From the NCBI GenBank assembly GCA_013334845.1, contig JAAXWV010000064.1:1-7246 (forward strand): DNA of 7,246 nucleotides, read 5' to 3'. The DNA is from Candidatus Roizmanbacteria bacterium. GTDB lineage: Bacteria; Patescibacteriota; Microgenomatia; UBA1406; GWC2-37-13. The notes below the pieces were generated by a model that ran no database searches, had not been told where the DNA came from, and saw only the letters and a list, made by a program, of their open reading frames with translations. The position numbers were made by a program, and so were the translations under genes. Positions 1 through 6,777 of this stretch are shown here, in pieces (the stretch's first letter is position 1; the number at the start of each line of letters is the position of its first letter).

Positions 1-248
1 GCCCGGTAGACCAGTTCGAACAGCTCGCGCGCTTCCTCAGCGCTCATCTGACTCATCGATTGAAGGTGCCGCTTCGAGGCTACAATGAAAAAAGCCCGGA
101 TGGGAACCTCCGGATCCTGGTGCAGCACGAAATTCTGCGTCTGTGCGATCATCCCGCCAGGCGGTACGATTTGCCCGCTCGCGATCGCGCAGCCGATGCA
201 CTCGCAGGTATGACTCCTCCCCTCGATATCGGTAAAGGTGTAACTCAT
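1..248 (-). CDS. HIT-family protein, N-terminal part (cut by left window edge)
   Basis: Reading leftward from the ATG at 248-246, the frame stays open to the window edge and gives 82 codons. The product starts MSYTFTDIEGRS and carries a CxCxxC stretch (CECIGC, residues 16-21). Next come IVPPGG (residues 27-32), NFVLHQDPEVPI, and FFIVASKRHLQSMS followed by an EEARELFELVYR helix. This order matches the N-terminal half of HIT-domain proteins (histidine-triad nucleotide hydrolases or transferases). The catalytic HxHxH motif would lie beyond the left edge, so activity cannot be judged. The start is supported by GAGGG a few bases upstream. The ATG overlaps the TGA of the upstream transposase remnant (ATGA). 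The region is about 59% GC, much higher than the polysaccharide genes to the right. Family assignment is confident; substrate is unknown. Confidence 0.85.
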   Translation of the reverse strand, partial: MSYTFTDIEGRSHTCECIGCAIASGQIVPPGGMIAQTQNFVLHQDPEVPIRAFFIVASKRHLQSMSQMSAEEARELFELVYR

Positions 249-502
249 CTCTTTCCCTCGTCCACTTTCTCATAAAATGCTTGGAAAGTACGATCCTGAT
301 GATGCAGTTTCTGGTTCGCGGCATAAGCCATCACAGTTTCGAGGGCAATTTCACTGATCGTCAGCGCCCCATATCCCTCCTGCCATTTGGATTGTTGGTC
401 ACTTTCTGGCATGAGGTTAATTGCGTGCGCGCTTGCTCCTTTGATCCTCTTCACACACCCGGCCACCGACAAATTCGGCGGAATACTGCAGAGAATGGAT
501 CC
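245..502 (-). pseudogene. IS200/REP-associated Y1 transposase, C-terminal remnant
   Basis: The frame reading leftward from about 502 and ending at TGA 247-245 encodes ILCSIPPNLSVAGCVKRIKG, then an ASAHAIN segment, WQEGYGALTISE, TVMAYAANQKLHH and a C-terminal RTFQAFYEKVDEGKR. This is the second half of the Y1 (HUH) transposase family of IS200 and REP-associated enzymes: the SIPP..SVA..VKRIKGAS block, the WQ.GYG strand, and the helix with a Tyr before xxNQxxHH, where the family's nucleophilic tyrosine lies. The N-terminal half is missing. In relatives the metal-binding HxH motif sits directly before (I/L)LCSIPP, and here the homology ends at that point, at GGATCC 497-502. The open frame continues to 544, but those codons are antisense to the neighbouring glycosyltransferase and have no family resemblance. 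The remnant cannot be catalytically active. It overlaps the HIT start by 4 nt. Confidence 0.8.
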
Positions 503-1421
503 CCTTGGGCATCTCACCATCTTTGAGAGGGATTCAAATAGCAATATAACTGAGATAATTAAACCTAACGGTGCTGATGTTTATCATGCACATTGGTTTC
601 TTTCTGGTCTTGCACTTACATACGCTATGAATCGGCCTTCTGTTATTACAATGCACGATGTGTCACTTCTTCATATACGTGAGTCGAATAAGCATTACGA
701 GGATTATTATAAATGGGCAGTTGATCGGTTTAAGTCACGACGGATTCCGATTATTGTTGTATCCAATGTGGCTAAGAATGATACGATTGAGTATGCAAGG
801 TATCCTGAGCATTTAATTCACGTAATCCCTAACGGTATTAATCAAGATCGATATTTTCCACTCTATAAGGAAAAGAAAAGCCGTTTTACAATTATTTATT
901 CGGGTGGTCTTGGTAAAAGAAAAAATGTTGATTTGCTTTTAAGTGCATATAAAGTTCTGGAAGAAAAATATGATCACGTGGAACTGAAATTGGCAGGAGC
1001 ATATCCTGAGAGAACATCCTATCCAAATATTGCAAAATCGTTAGGATTAAAACGTGTGACATTTACCGGATACATTCCAGATGCTGAAATGAATCGATTC
1101 TATAACAGCGGAGATCTGCTGATTTACACATCACTTTATGAAGGATTTGGATTTTCTCCTCTAGAAGCAATGTCTGCCGGGGTTCCTGTTCTTTCAACTT
1201 CAGGCGGTGCTTTGAAGGAAATATCTGGAGATGGTGTTCAAGCTGTCGAGTACAACGCTGAAGATGTTATCGATAAAGCTTCCAGGTTAATTGAACATGA
1301 GCAAGACAGACAGGCTTTGATAGAAAAGGGGGAGAAGTGGGTTAAGCAGTATAGTTGGGAGAATACGGCAAAAAAAACTTATGAAGTATATGAGCTTGCC
1401 TTAAAACAGTATTCAAAATGA
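495..1421 (+). CDS. GT4-type glycosyltransferase, N-terminally truncated at a junction
   Basis: This is a GT-B glycosyltransferase of the GT4 (glycosyl transferases group 1) type, expected to act at the cytoplasmic membrane face on a nucleotide-sugar donor. Visible landmarks, numbered from the TTG at 387, are DVYHAHW (64-70), ITMHD (87-91), IVVSNVAK (123-130), VIPNGIN (146-152), the donor-domain opening YSGGLGKRKN (171-180) and the nucleotide-sugar motif EGFGFSPLE (252-260). The open frame reaches back to a TTG at 387, but codons before about 500 are antisense to the transposase remnant and look like no glycosyltransferase. The ATG at 495 is the last start candidate near the native part and has no good ribosome site. 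Comparison with the downstream paralogue puts about 50 N-terminal residues missing, including the first Rossmann strand and Gly-rich loop, so the product is probably inactive as it stands. The stop overlaps the next start (ATGA, 1418-1421). Confidence 0.8.
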   Translation: MDPLGHLTIFERDSNSNITEIIKPNGADVYHAHWFLSGLALTYAMNRPSVITMHDVSLLHIRESNKHYEDYYKWAVDRFKSRRIPIIVVSNVAKNDTIEYARYPEHLIHVIPNGINQDRYFPLYKEKKSRFTIIYSGGLGKRKNVDLLLSAYKVLEEKYDHVELKLAGAYPERTSYPNIAKSLGLKRVTFTGYIPDAEMNRFYNSGDLLIYTSLYEGFGFSPLEAMSAGVPVLSTSGGALKEISGDGVQAVEYNAEDVIDKASRLIEHEQDRQALIEKGEKWVKQYSWENTAKKTYEVYELALKQYSK

Positions 1422-2476
1422 AGATAACTTATGTATCGTGTCTGACTCAAAATTGTGGAATCGGACGTTATACGCATGAGCTGGCCTCAAGATTTTATGA
1501 GTCAGAAAATGATGTGCTGCTCTATAGAAAAGAAGGTGGGAAAGAACCTTTTATTAAAGACTATCCCTATCGGTCTTTCAAAGGTTTAAAACATTATGTT
1601 GCACCATATTTTCTTAGCAAAGCAATCTCCCTTCAAAAAAGTGACATGTGGCACGCTGATTATGTAGATTCGGCAACAGCTTTGTACTTGTCAGGAAAGA
1701 AAGGGCAGAAAATCGTCACTACTGCACACGATGCAATTCCATTTATTTACTCAAAGCCTTTAGATCGTTTTGTGTACCAGTATGAGCTAAAAAGAGCAGT
1801 CGAAGTTTCTCAAGCAATTATAGTTGTATCCAAAAAGTCAAAGGAAGATCTTGTTTATTATGCAGGGATTAATCCTGATATGATTCATGTAGTATATAAT
1901 GGAATCAATCATCAACTTTTCTATCCTGACTTGCAAAAGCCTCACAACGAGATTTTTACAATCCGCTACATTGGTGGTCTTTCCAAGCATAAAAACGTTG
2001 AAACAATTATAAAAACCGCCAGAATCCTTGAGAAATCAGGGTACAAATTTCGCTTTGAAATTGGAGGCGGTGGTTTTAATAATACTAATCTTCCTAAACT
2101 TGCTAAGGAGTTGGAGGTAAAAAGTGTTGTCTTTTCTGGATTTATTCCGAACGAAAAGCTAAGAGAGTTTCTTTCTGGTGCTGATGTTTTCCTTTACCCG
2201 AGTCTCTATGAGGGTTTTGGCTTTCCGCCTCTTGAAGCTATGGCCTGTGGAACACCAACTATTTCATCAAACAAGGGCTCGCTACAAGAAGTATTAAATG
2301 GAGGTGCTGAACTGACAGACCCTGAACCGGAAAATTTTGCAGCAATTCTTTCTGGCTTATTTAAAGACCCTGTTAAGCTTCAATCCCTTCGTGAAATGGC
2401 TATTCAAGCATCTTCCAAGTATTGTTGGCGCAAAACAGCTCAGGAAACCGAGAAAATTTATCAGAAACTAAGGTAA
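1418..2476 (+). CDS. GT4-type glycosyltransferase
   Basis: This complete 352-residue GT-B enzyme is the usual length for GT4 mannosyl/glucosyl/galactosyl-type transferases. The N-terminal acceptor domain begins MKITYVSCLT with the Gly-rich loop CGIGRY (13-18). It continues with WHADYVDS (78-85), TTAHDAIPF (101-109), VVSKKSKEDL (136-145) and VVYNGIN (158-164). The donor domain opens with YIGGLSKHKN (184-193) and carries EGFGFPPLEAMACGTP (265-280), the ribose/phosphate-binding loop with the conserved E...E pair. It is a diverged paralogue of the gene just upstream, with the same motif order and spacing, so the two probably add successive sugars of one repeat unit. The ATG overlaps the upstream TGA (ATGA), which suggests translational coupling. 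The sugar and linkage cannot be read from the sequence. Confidence 0.92.
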   Translation: MKITYVSCLTQNCGIGRYTHELASRFYESENDVLLYRKEGGKEPFIKDYPYRSFKGLKHYVAPYFLSKAISLQKSDMWHADYVDSATALYLSGKKGQKIVTTAHDAIPFIYSKPLDRFVYQYELKRAVEVSQAIIVVSKKSKEDLVYYAGINPDMIHVVYNGINHQLFYPDLQKPHNEIFTIRYIGGLSKHKNVETIIKTARILEKSGYKFRFEIGGGGFNNTNLPKLAKELEVKSVVFSGFIPNEKLREFLSGADVFLYPSLYEGFGFPPLEAMACGTPTISSNKGSLQEVLNGGAELTDPEPENFAAILSGLFKDPVKLQSLREMAIQASSKYCWRKTAQETEKIYQKLR

Positions 2477-2514
2477 TACTTACCCCCCGTTGAGGTTGCA
2501 TTCGTTACTTGCAT

Positions 2515-3870
2515 ATGAGTAACAGAAATATTCGCCACAAGTGCAATCTCATGCTACAATACTCAAAAATACTTTGGACGCTGGTAAATAATAGTCTCGA
2601 GATGATTATCGGGATGGGGACGATTATTCTTGTTACCCGTGTCTACTCACCAGTTGAGGTTGGTGCATGGACTGTTTTTACAACAGTTTTCTTTTTGGTG
2701 ACAAAACTAAGAGAGGGCGTTATTCAAACGGCGCTTATCAAGTTTTTGTCAGGTCAAGAGAAAGATAAGTACTACTCCGTTCTTAAGGCTAGTTTTTTCA
2801 CTAACATCACCATAGAAACTGTTCTTTCCAGTCTTGTTTTTTTAATTGGTTACCTAGATTATTTCAAAGAGCTTAGTCTGCTATTTCTTTTCTATCCCCT
2901 CTATTCAATGCCTTGGGCGATTTATCGCTGGCAGCTTTTTGTTCATCAGAGCAAGCTGAGGGTAGAGGTGATTTTCAAAATAAATGTGGCTATCCTCGTT
3001 GTTTTACTGGTAGGGTTTTCAATGCTTCTTTTCTGGAAATGGCAGATTACAGATATGATCGTCATACTTGGATTTGGGGCAATGAGCGGTAGTATTGTTG
3101 GGTTAAAAGTAATAAACCCAAAGTTAATCCTGATTGCAAAGACAACACCCGAGTTATATAAAGACATGTTGTCATATGGAAAATTCGGGATGCTTCGCGA
3201 GCTAACAGGCACGCTTTCTACCCGGATCAACGTTTTCCTAACAGCCGGATTTTTAACACTATCTCAAACTGGTTTGTTAGGAATTGCGCAGCGCTTTACC
3301 CAATTAATTCTCATTCCAAATGCTGCTATTCAAACCCTTGTATTCCCAAAGGCATGTGAGCTTAGTAGCCGAGATAGAAAAGACGAGTTAAAAGTTTTGT
3401 ATGAGTCATCGGTTGCAATGCTCCTTGCAATGTTTTTACCTCTGGTTGTTCTGATGGTCATTTCTGCACATAGTCTGATCTTGATGTTCAATGGAAAAGA
3501 CTATCTGGATGCAGCGCCTCTTCTGGTCATTATGATAATAACTGTTGCCCTTTATTCGCCATTCGGGAACGCGTTTGGCAGTGTTATCAATGCGATTGGA
3601 AAGCCGGAAATGAATATGAAAGTGGTCGTGGTTAATTCCATTATCAACATATGCTTATCGTTTTCACTGGTTTTGACGGTTGGGTTATATGGTGCAGTTC
3701 TTGCTCCATTTATAACTGAAACATTTGGATTTATATGGATTAGCAAAATCCTAAAGCGAGAATTAGGAATAAGCTTTGAACGTTGTTTCAGGCAGATACC
3801 AAATAGTTATGCTACGCTGTTTTCTGCTATAAAAAAAAAGCTTCGACAGCAAGGAGTTGAAAGTATATGA
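2515..3870 (+). CDS. Wzx-like polysaccharide flippase (oligosaccharide flippase family)
   Basis: A 451-residue, very hydrophobic integral membrane protein of the MOP superfamily, Wzx/RfbX type, which moves undecaprenyl-diphosphate-linked repeat units across the inner membrane. The N-terminal segment has the family look: NNSLEMIIGMGTIILVTRVY, then SPVEVGAWTVFTTVFFLV. About a dozen hydrophobic segments follow, including SSLVFLIGYLDYF, LLFLFYPLYSMPW, AILVVLLVGFSMLLFW, MLLAMFLPLVVLMVISA, PLLVIMIITVALYSPFG and ICLSFSLVLTVGLYGAVLAPF, with a basic C-terminal tail (IKKKLRQQ). The central YGKFGMLRELTGTLSTRINV stretch is a typical cytoplasmic-loop to helix-7 region. I chose the ATG at 2515; the frame also has a TTG at 2509 and an ATG at 2551. 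The only SD-like sequence (GAGG, 2492-2495) is about 19 nt upstream of 2515, further than usual. The stop overlaps the next ATG (ATGA, 3867-3870). Confidence 0.88.
   Translation: MSNRNIRHKCNLMLQYSKILWTLVNNSLEMIIGMGTIILVTRVYSPVEVGAWTVFTTVFFLVTKLREGVIQTALIKFLSGQEKDKYYSVLKASFFTNITIETVLSSLVFLIGYLDYFKELSLLFLFYPLYSMPWAIYRWQLFVHQSKLRVEVIFKINVAILVVLLVGFSMLLFWKWQITDMIVILGFGAMSGSIVGLKVINPKLILIAKTTPELYKDMLSYGKFGMLRELTGTLSTRINVFLTAGFLTLSQTGLLGIAQRFTQLILIPNAAIQTLVFPKACELSSRDRKDELKVLYESSVAMLLAMFLPLVVLMVISAHSLILMFNGKDYLDAAPLLVIMIITVALYSPFGNAFGSVINAIGKPEMNMKVVVVNSIINICLSFSLVLTVGLYGAVLAPFITETFGFIWISKILKRELGISFERCFRQIPNSYATLFSAIKKKLRQQGVESI
3851..3856 (+). promoter_or_regulatory. Ribosome binding site AAGGAG for the GT2 gene
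   Basis: AAGGAG lies inside the 3' end of the flippase gene, 10 nt before the ATG at 3867. It supports that start, and together with the ATGA overlap it suggests coupled translation. Confidence 0.7.
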
Positions 3871-4769
3871 GTCCAGTCATATCAGTCATTGTGCCAACTT
3901 ATAACCGAAAGCAATTGCTTGGCGAGTTGCTTGAATCACTTTATAAACAAAGTATCTCAAAATCAGATTATGAAGTGATTGTTGTTAGCGATGGATCTAA
4001 AGATGGAACAAGTGAGTTTGTTAGGAATATGCAAAAGAAGCATAATAACTTGATTTTTATTGAACAGGAAAATCAAGGGCCAGCAGCTGCACGTAATAAA
4101 GGTGCAAGTATAGCGAAAGGAACGTACTTGGCTTACACTGATGATGATTGTGTAGTATCAACAGACTGGCTTGAAAATATTATTCAAATATTTGAAACAA
4201 AGAAGATTGTTGGAATTCAAGGCAAGACAACGACCTATCGAGATCAAAGAACACCCCTAACACATCAAATTGATAATCCAAATGGACACCCGGCACTGCC
4301 AACTTGTAATGCTGCTTTTCGAAAAGAGGCTTTTGATCTGGTAAATGGTTTTGACTGCTCATTTCCCTTTGCTCATAACGAGGATGCTGATCTTGCATGG
4401 AGAATGAAAAAGATCGGAGAGATTTCATTTGAACCGAATGTGCATGTTATTCATCCTCCACGAAAGGATTCTTTTAAGAAGCTTGCGAAGCGGATGAGAA
4501 TGCTCAAAAGCGAATTTTTACTCTTTTACAAAGACCCTGAATCATATAAAAAGTACCGCAGTTCTTCTCCTTGGAAAACAATCTACTGGGAGGTTTTTAT
4601 AAAGCATCAGTTTAGAAATCTGAAGTCAATGCTGAGATACTTCTTCAGGCCTCAGTATTTTTTTAGCGGCATCGCTCTTGTTTTTGTTTGGTGGATAAAT
4701 CTTGTTCTCCTTTATCCAGCATACAAAGAGGCGGACAATGCATACAAAATACAATTCTCCCGGAGGTAA
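3867..4769 (+). CDS. GT2-family glycosyltransferase with C-terminal membrane anchor
   Basis: A 300-residue GT-A fold inverting glycosyltransferase of family 2. The domain begins MSPVISVIVPTYNRKQLL, with EVIVVSDGSKDGT (36-48) for nucleotide binding and GPAAARNKGA (71-80). The metal-binding DxD region is YTDDDC (90-95), TCNAAFRKEAF (147-156) lines the acceptor side, and NEDADLAWR (171-179) carries the ED motif that includes the catalytic base. After the domain, a basic amphipathic stretch (KKLAKRMRMLKSE) leads to one hydrophobic helix (FFSGIALVFVWWINLVLLYP, 265-284), so the enzyme is probably held at the inner membrane face near the lipid-linked acceptor. It lies directly between the flippase and another glycosyltransferase, as expected for a repeat-unit assembly enzyme. 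The sugar is not predictable. Confidence 0.92.
   Translation: MSPVISVIVPTYNRKQLLGELLESLYKQSISKSDYEVIVVSDGSKDGTSEFVRNMQKKHNNLIFIEQENQGPAAARNKGASIAKGTYLAYTDDDCVVSTDWLENIIQIFETKKIVGIQGKTTTYRDQRTPLTHQIDNPNGHPALPTCNAAFRKEAFDLVNGFDCSFPFAHNEDADLAWRMKKIGEISFEPNVHVIHPPRKDSFKKLAKRMRMLKSEFLLFYKDPESYKKYRSSSPWKTIYWEVFIKHQFRNLKSMLRYFFRPQYFFSGIALVFVWWINLVLLYPAYKEADNAYKIQFSRR
4762..4766 (+). promoter_or_regulatory. Ribosome binding site GGAGG fixing the start at 4772
   Basis: GGAGG overlaps the last codons and stop of the upstream gene and sits 5 nt before the ATG at 4772. It decides the start, because the same frame is open upstream to 4688 without any ribosome site. The gap between stop (4769) and start (4772) is 2 nt, so translation is probably coupled. 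Confidence 0.8.
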
Positions 4770-4771
4770 GC

Positions 4772-6013
4772 ATGTCTCATGGTTCTAATCTGCCAATTGT
4801 CATGCAGGCATTGCCTCGCTGGGATGGAAAATATGCCTCAACGAGTCTCAATATTGCCAAGCAACTATCAAAAAATCATCTGGTCTTTTATGTTGATCAT
4901 CCATTCACGTACAAAGATAAGTTGTTAGGAAAATCAAATAGTCAGATTGAAAGACGAAAAGCAATATGGAGTGGAAAAGAAAAGCCCTTTTACAAACCAT
5001 TTAATGAGTTTCAGAATCTCGTTGTCATTTCTCCTAGTTCGATACCACCGGTTAATGCTTTTCCGCCCGGTTCTGTATATGAAGCGATGAATCGCTTTGC
5101 ATGTCGAGTAATCTGGGCAGCAATTAATAAGGTAATGGATTCATACGAGGTAAAAGAATTTATCTACATCAATTCATTTGACCCAACATTCGCAAGGATT
5201 TATACAAATCGAAAAGTTGTTTTGAAGATCTATCACTGTGTCGATAACATTTCCGGTGAAAACTATATCGCACGGCATGGAACTAATGCGGAAATAAAAT
5301 TTGTAAGGGAAGCGGATCTAACTTTTTCAACATCGTGTGCTCTGGCAAAAAAAATGTTAATGTTTAACCCTGCATCTTATTATGTACCAAATGCAGCGGA
5401 TTACGATTTGTTTAGTAAGCAAGTGAGTAAGATACCTTATGATCTGGAGAAAATTCCAAATCCACGAATACTTTATGTGGGAAATATTGGGCTCCGTATA
5501 GACTATCAAATGCTGTATGAGGCTGCAGTAAAAAGACCAGACCTGAGTTTTGTTTTTGTTGGCCCAACTGATCCTCGCGAGTTTAAGGGACAAAAGCTTG
5601 AAGGATTAACTAATGTTCATTTCCTTGGCGCCAGACCTTATGAGACCCTTCCTTACTATTTGAAAGGAGCAGATGTTTGCATCATTCCCTTTATACCTGA
5701 TGATTTAACACGATACATTTATCCACTCAAAATAAATGAGTATTTGGCAGCTGGAAAGGCAGTTGTTAGCACTCGCTTTGCAGATTTATCGTGCTTCACC
5801 TCAGTTGTTTATTTAGCAGATAATGCTGACGAATTAATCTCAGAGGCAGAGCGGGCAATGAAGGAAAATGATGCAAAAAAGGAGGCTATTCGAAAAAGTA
5901 TTGCAGCTCAGAATACATGGGAAAAACGTTTAGAACAACTTGAGGAAATCATCGAATTCGAACTGCAAAAGAAAATGTCTAAGCCGAAGTTGATTTATTC
6001 GGAAGTGGTCTAA
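4772..6013 (+). CDS. GT-B glycosyltransferase, TuaH-like group
   Basis: A 413-residue putative glycosyltransferase of the GT-B fold, diverged from the two GT4 enzymes upstream. It opens LPIVMQALPRWDGKYASTSL, followed by NIAKQLSKNHLVFYVDHPF. Further landmarks are YHCVDNISG, READLTFSTSCALAKKM, YYVPNAADYDLF, the donor-domain opening ILYVGNIGLRIDY, VFVGPTD, NVHFLGARPYETLPYYLKGA and the nucleotide-binding loop YPLKINEYLAAGKAVVST. The loop has K-N-E-Y-L in place of the EGFG..LE of classic GT4 enzymes. This arrangement (W-D-G-x-x-S-T near the start, C-V-D in the middle, K.NEYLA.G) matches glycosyltransferases of the TuaH type, known from teichuronic acid and other surface polysaccharide loci. The end is a charged helical tail. 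The start at 4772 is set by GGAGG. Acceptor and donor are not predictable. Confidence 0.85.
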   Translation: MSHGSNLPIVMQALPRWDGKYASTSLNIAKQLSKNHLVFYVDHPFTYKDKLLGKSNSQIERRKAIWSGKEKPFYKPFNEFQNLVVISPSSIPPVNAFPPGSVYEAMNRFACRVIWAAINKVMDSYEVKEFIYINSFDPTFARIYTNRKVVLKIYHCVDNISGENYIARHGTNAEIKFVREADLTFSTSCALAKKMLMFNPASYYVPNAADYDLFSKQVSKIPYDLEKIPNPRILYVGNIGLRIDYQMLYEAAVKRPDLSFVFVGPTDPREFKGQKLEGLTNVHFLGARPYETLPYYLKGADVCIIPFIPDDLTRYIYPLKINEYLAAGKAVVSTRFADLSCFTSVVYLADNADELISEAERAMKENDAKKEAIRKSIAAQNTWEKRLEQLEEIIEFELQKKMSKPKLIYSEVV

Positions 6014-6072
6014 CGAGCAATCAAAAAAATATTTCCGTTAGTCAATTGACAACAATAGAACCTGTGTAAGAA
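6014..6072 (+). other. 59-nt spacer with a palindrome GTCAATTGAC, no clear ribosome site
   Basis: This is the longest gap in the polysaccharide operon. It holds an A-rich run and a perfect 10-bp palindrome GTCAATTGAC at 6041-6050. TTGACA at 6046-6051 could be a -35 element, but no good -10 hexamer follows at the normal spacing before the ATG at 6073. I see no terminator hairpin with a U-run and no Shine-Dalgarno sequence for the next gene. Confidence 0.4.
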
Positions 6073-6777
6073 ATGGGATTGAAAGAGAGAATAAATACTA
6101 ACTCAATTATTAAAAGGGTGGTTCATCGAATACTTATCCCAAAAGGACAAGCGATGCCAAGATGGTTTGTGAATGCGCTCATTAACCCGTTTTTTCACAA
6201 AAAAATGAGAAAGGCAAAAGTTCGTCTCTCTGTCCGAAAAGACCTGTTTCCATTTAATAAGTTTTTGTTAGGGAAGCAATCGGTAGTTGAAAGTTATTCA
6301 ACGCTCAACAACGGTGTTGGTGATATAGTAATTGGTGAAAACACCAGGGTTGGGATTTCTAACGTGATTATTGGTCCTGTAATGATTGGCAATAATTGTA
6401 TCCTCGCCCAGAATGTCGTCATCTCTGGCCTAAACCATGGCTACGAAAATCCTGATGTTTCGATTAAAGATCAAAAGGTTAAAACAAAGCCTATTGTGAT
6501 TGAAGATGATTGCTGGATTGGTGCAAATGTTACAGTTGCAGCAGGTGTGACAATTGGTAAACACTCAGTAGTAGGAGCAGGAAGCACAGTTACAAAATCA
6601 ATTCCACCTTACCACGTAGCTGTCGGAAATCCTGCAAAGCTTATCAAAAAATATGACATCGAAAAAAAGGAGTGGATAAAGTATGAAGGTCAGCATCATC
6701 ATTGTGAATTATCGTGTACCAAAGCTTCTGGCGGCGTGTCTGAGGAGCATAAAGGAAAATGTGAAATGCACTTATGA
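6073..6777 (+). CDS. Hexapeptide-repeat (left-handed beta-helix) acyltransferase
   Basis: Probable O- or N-acetyltransferase of the LbH/WbbJ-like type, which would decorate a sugar using acetyl-CoA. An N-terminal basic stretch (MGLKERINTNSIIKRVVHRI) and a WFVNALINPFFHKK segment precede FPFNKFLLGKQSVVES. The first helix coils are DIVIGENTRVGISNVIIG and VMIGNNCILAQNVVI (84-117). The loop SGLNHGYENP follows, whose His122 is the likely catalytic base. More coils are IVIEDDCWIGANVTVAAG and VTIGKHSVVGAGSTVT, then the family end VGNPAKLIKKYD (184-195). Relatives usually stop soon after this, near residue 203. Here 31 more residues run out of frame over the start of the next gene (6683-6777), which suggests a 1-nt frameshift near 6676-6682. 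The start is fixed by an in-frame TAA at 6067-6069; no ribosome site is visible. Confidence 0.88.
   Translation: MGLKERINTNSIIKRVVHRILIPKGQAMPRWFVNALINPFFHKKMRKAKVRLSVRKDLFPFNKFLLGKQSVVESYSTLNNGVGDIVIGENTRVGISNVIIGPVMIGNNCILAQNVVISGLNHGYENPDVSIKDQKVKTKPIVIEDDCWIGANVTVAAGVTIGKHSVVGAGSTVTKSIPPYHVAVGNPAKLIKKYDIEKKEWIKYEGQHHHCELSCTKASGGVSEEHKGKCEMHL
6667..6672 (+). promoter_or_regulatory. Ribosome binding site AAGGAG for the terminal GT2 gene
   Basis: AAGGAG lies within the 3' part of the acyltransferase gene, 10 nt before the ATG at 6683, the same spacing as upstream of the GT2 gene at 3867. It supports starting the last gene at 6683 despite the long overlap. Confidence 0.7.

Noticed and set aside
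111..118. Second GGATCC near 112 as another artificial join
   Set aside because: The HIT-family sequence (VLHQDPEVPI) reads straight through it without a break, so it is an ordinary coding occurrence.
60..275. Open frame on the + strand at the left end
   Set aside because: It is the complement of the HIT gene, with no motifs of its own.
37..324. Open frame on the - strand across the HIT gene and transposase end
   Set aside because: It has no family resemblance, and another - strand frame over the same bases encodes clear HIT and transposase sequence.
387..494. Upstream extension of the first glycosyltransferase to the TTG at 387 or ATG at 411
   Set aside because: These codons are antisense to the recognisable Y1 transposase remnant and do not resemble any glycosyltransferase N-terminus.
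2946..3230. Open frame on the - strand inside the flippase gene, and similar ones at 3552-3746, 4180-4428, 5357-5593 and 6914-7171
   Set aside because: All lie wholly inside confidently identified genes, lack motifs and have no ribosome sites.
4688..4771. Upstream extension of the TuaH-like gene
   Set aside because: It overlaps the membrane-helix codons of the preceding GT2 gene and has no ribosome site, whereas GGAGG sits 5 nt before the ATG at 4772.
6682..6777. His/Cys-containing tail of the acyltransferase (GQHHHC, CEL-SC, GKCEMH) as a metal-binding domain
   Set aside because: It is the out-of-frame reading of the conserved N-terminus of the next GT2 gene, so the residues are most likely accidental.
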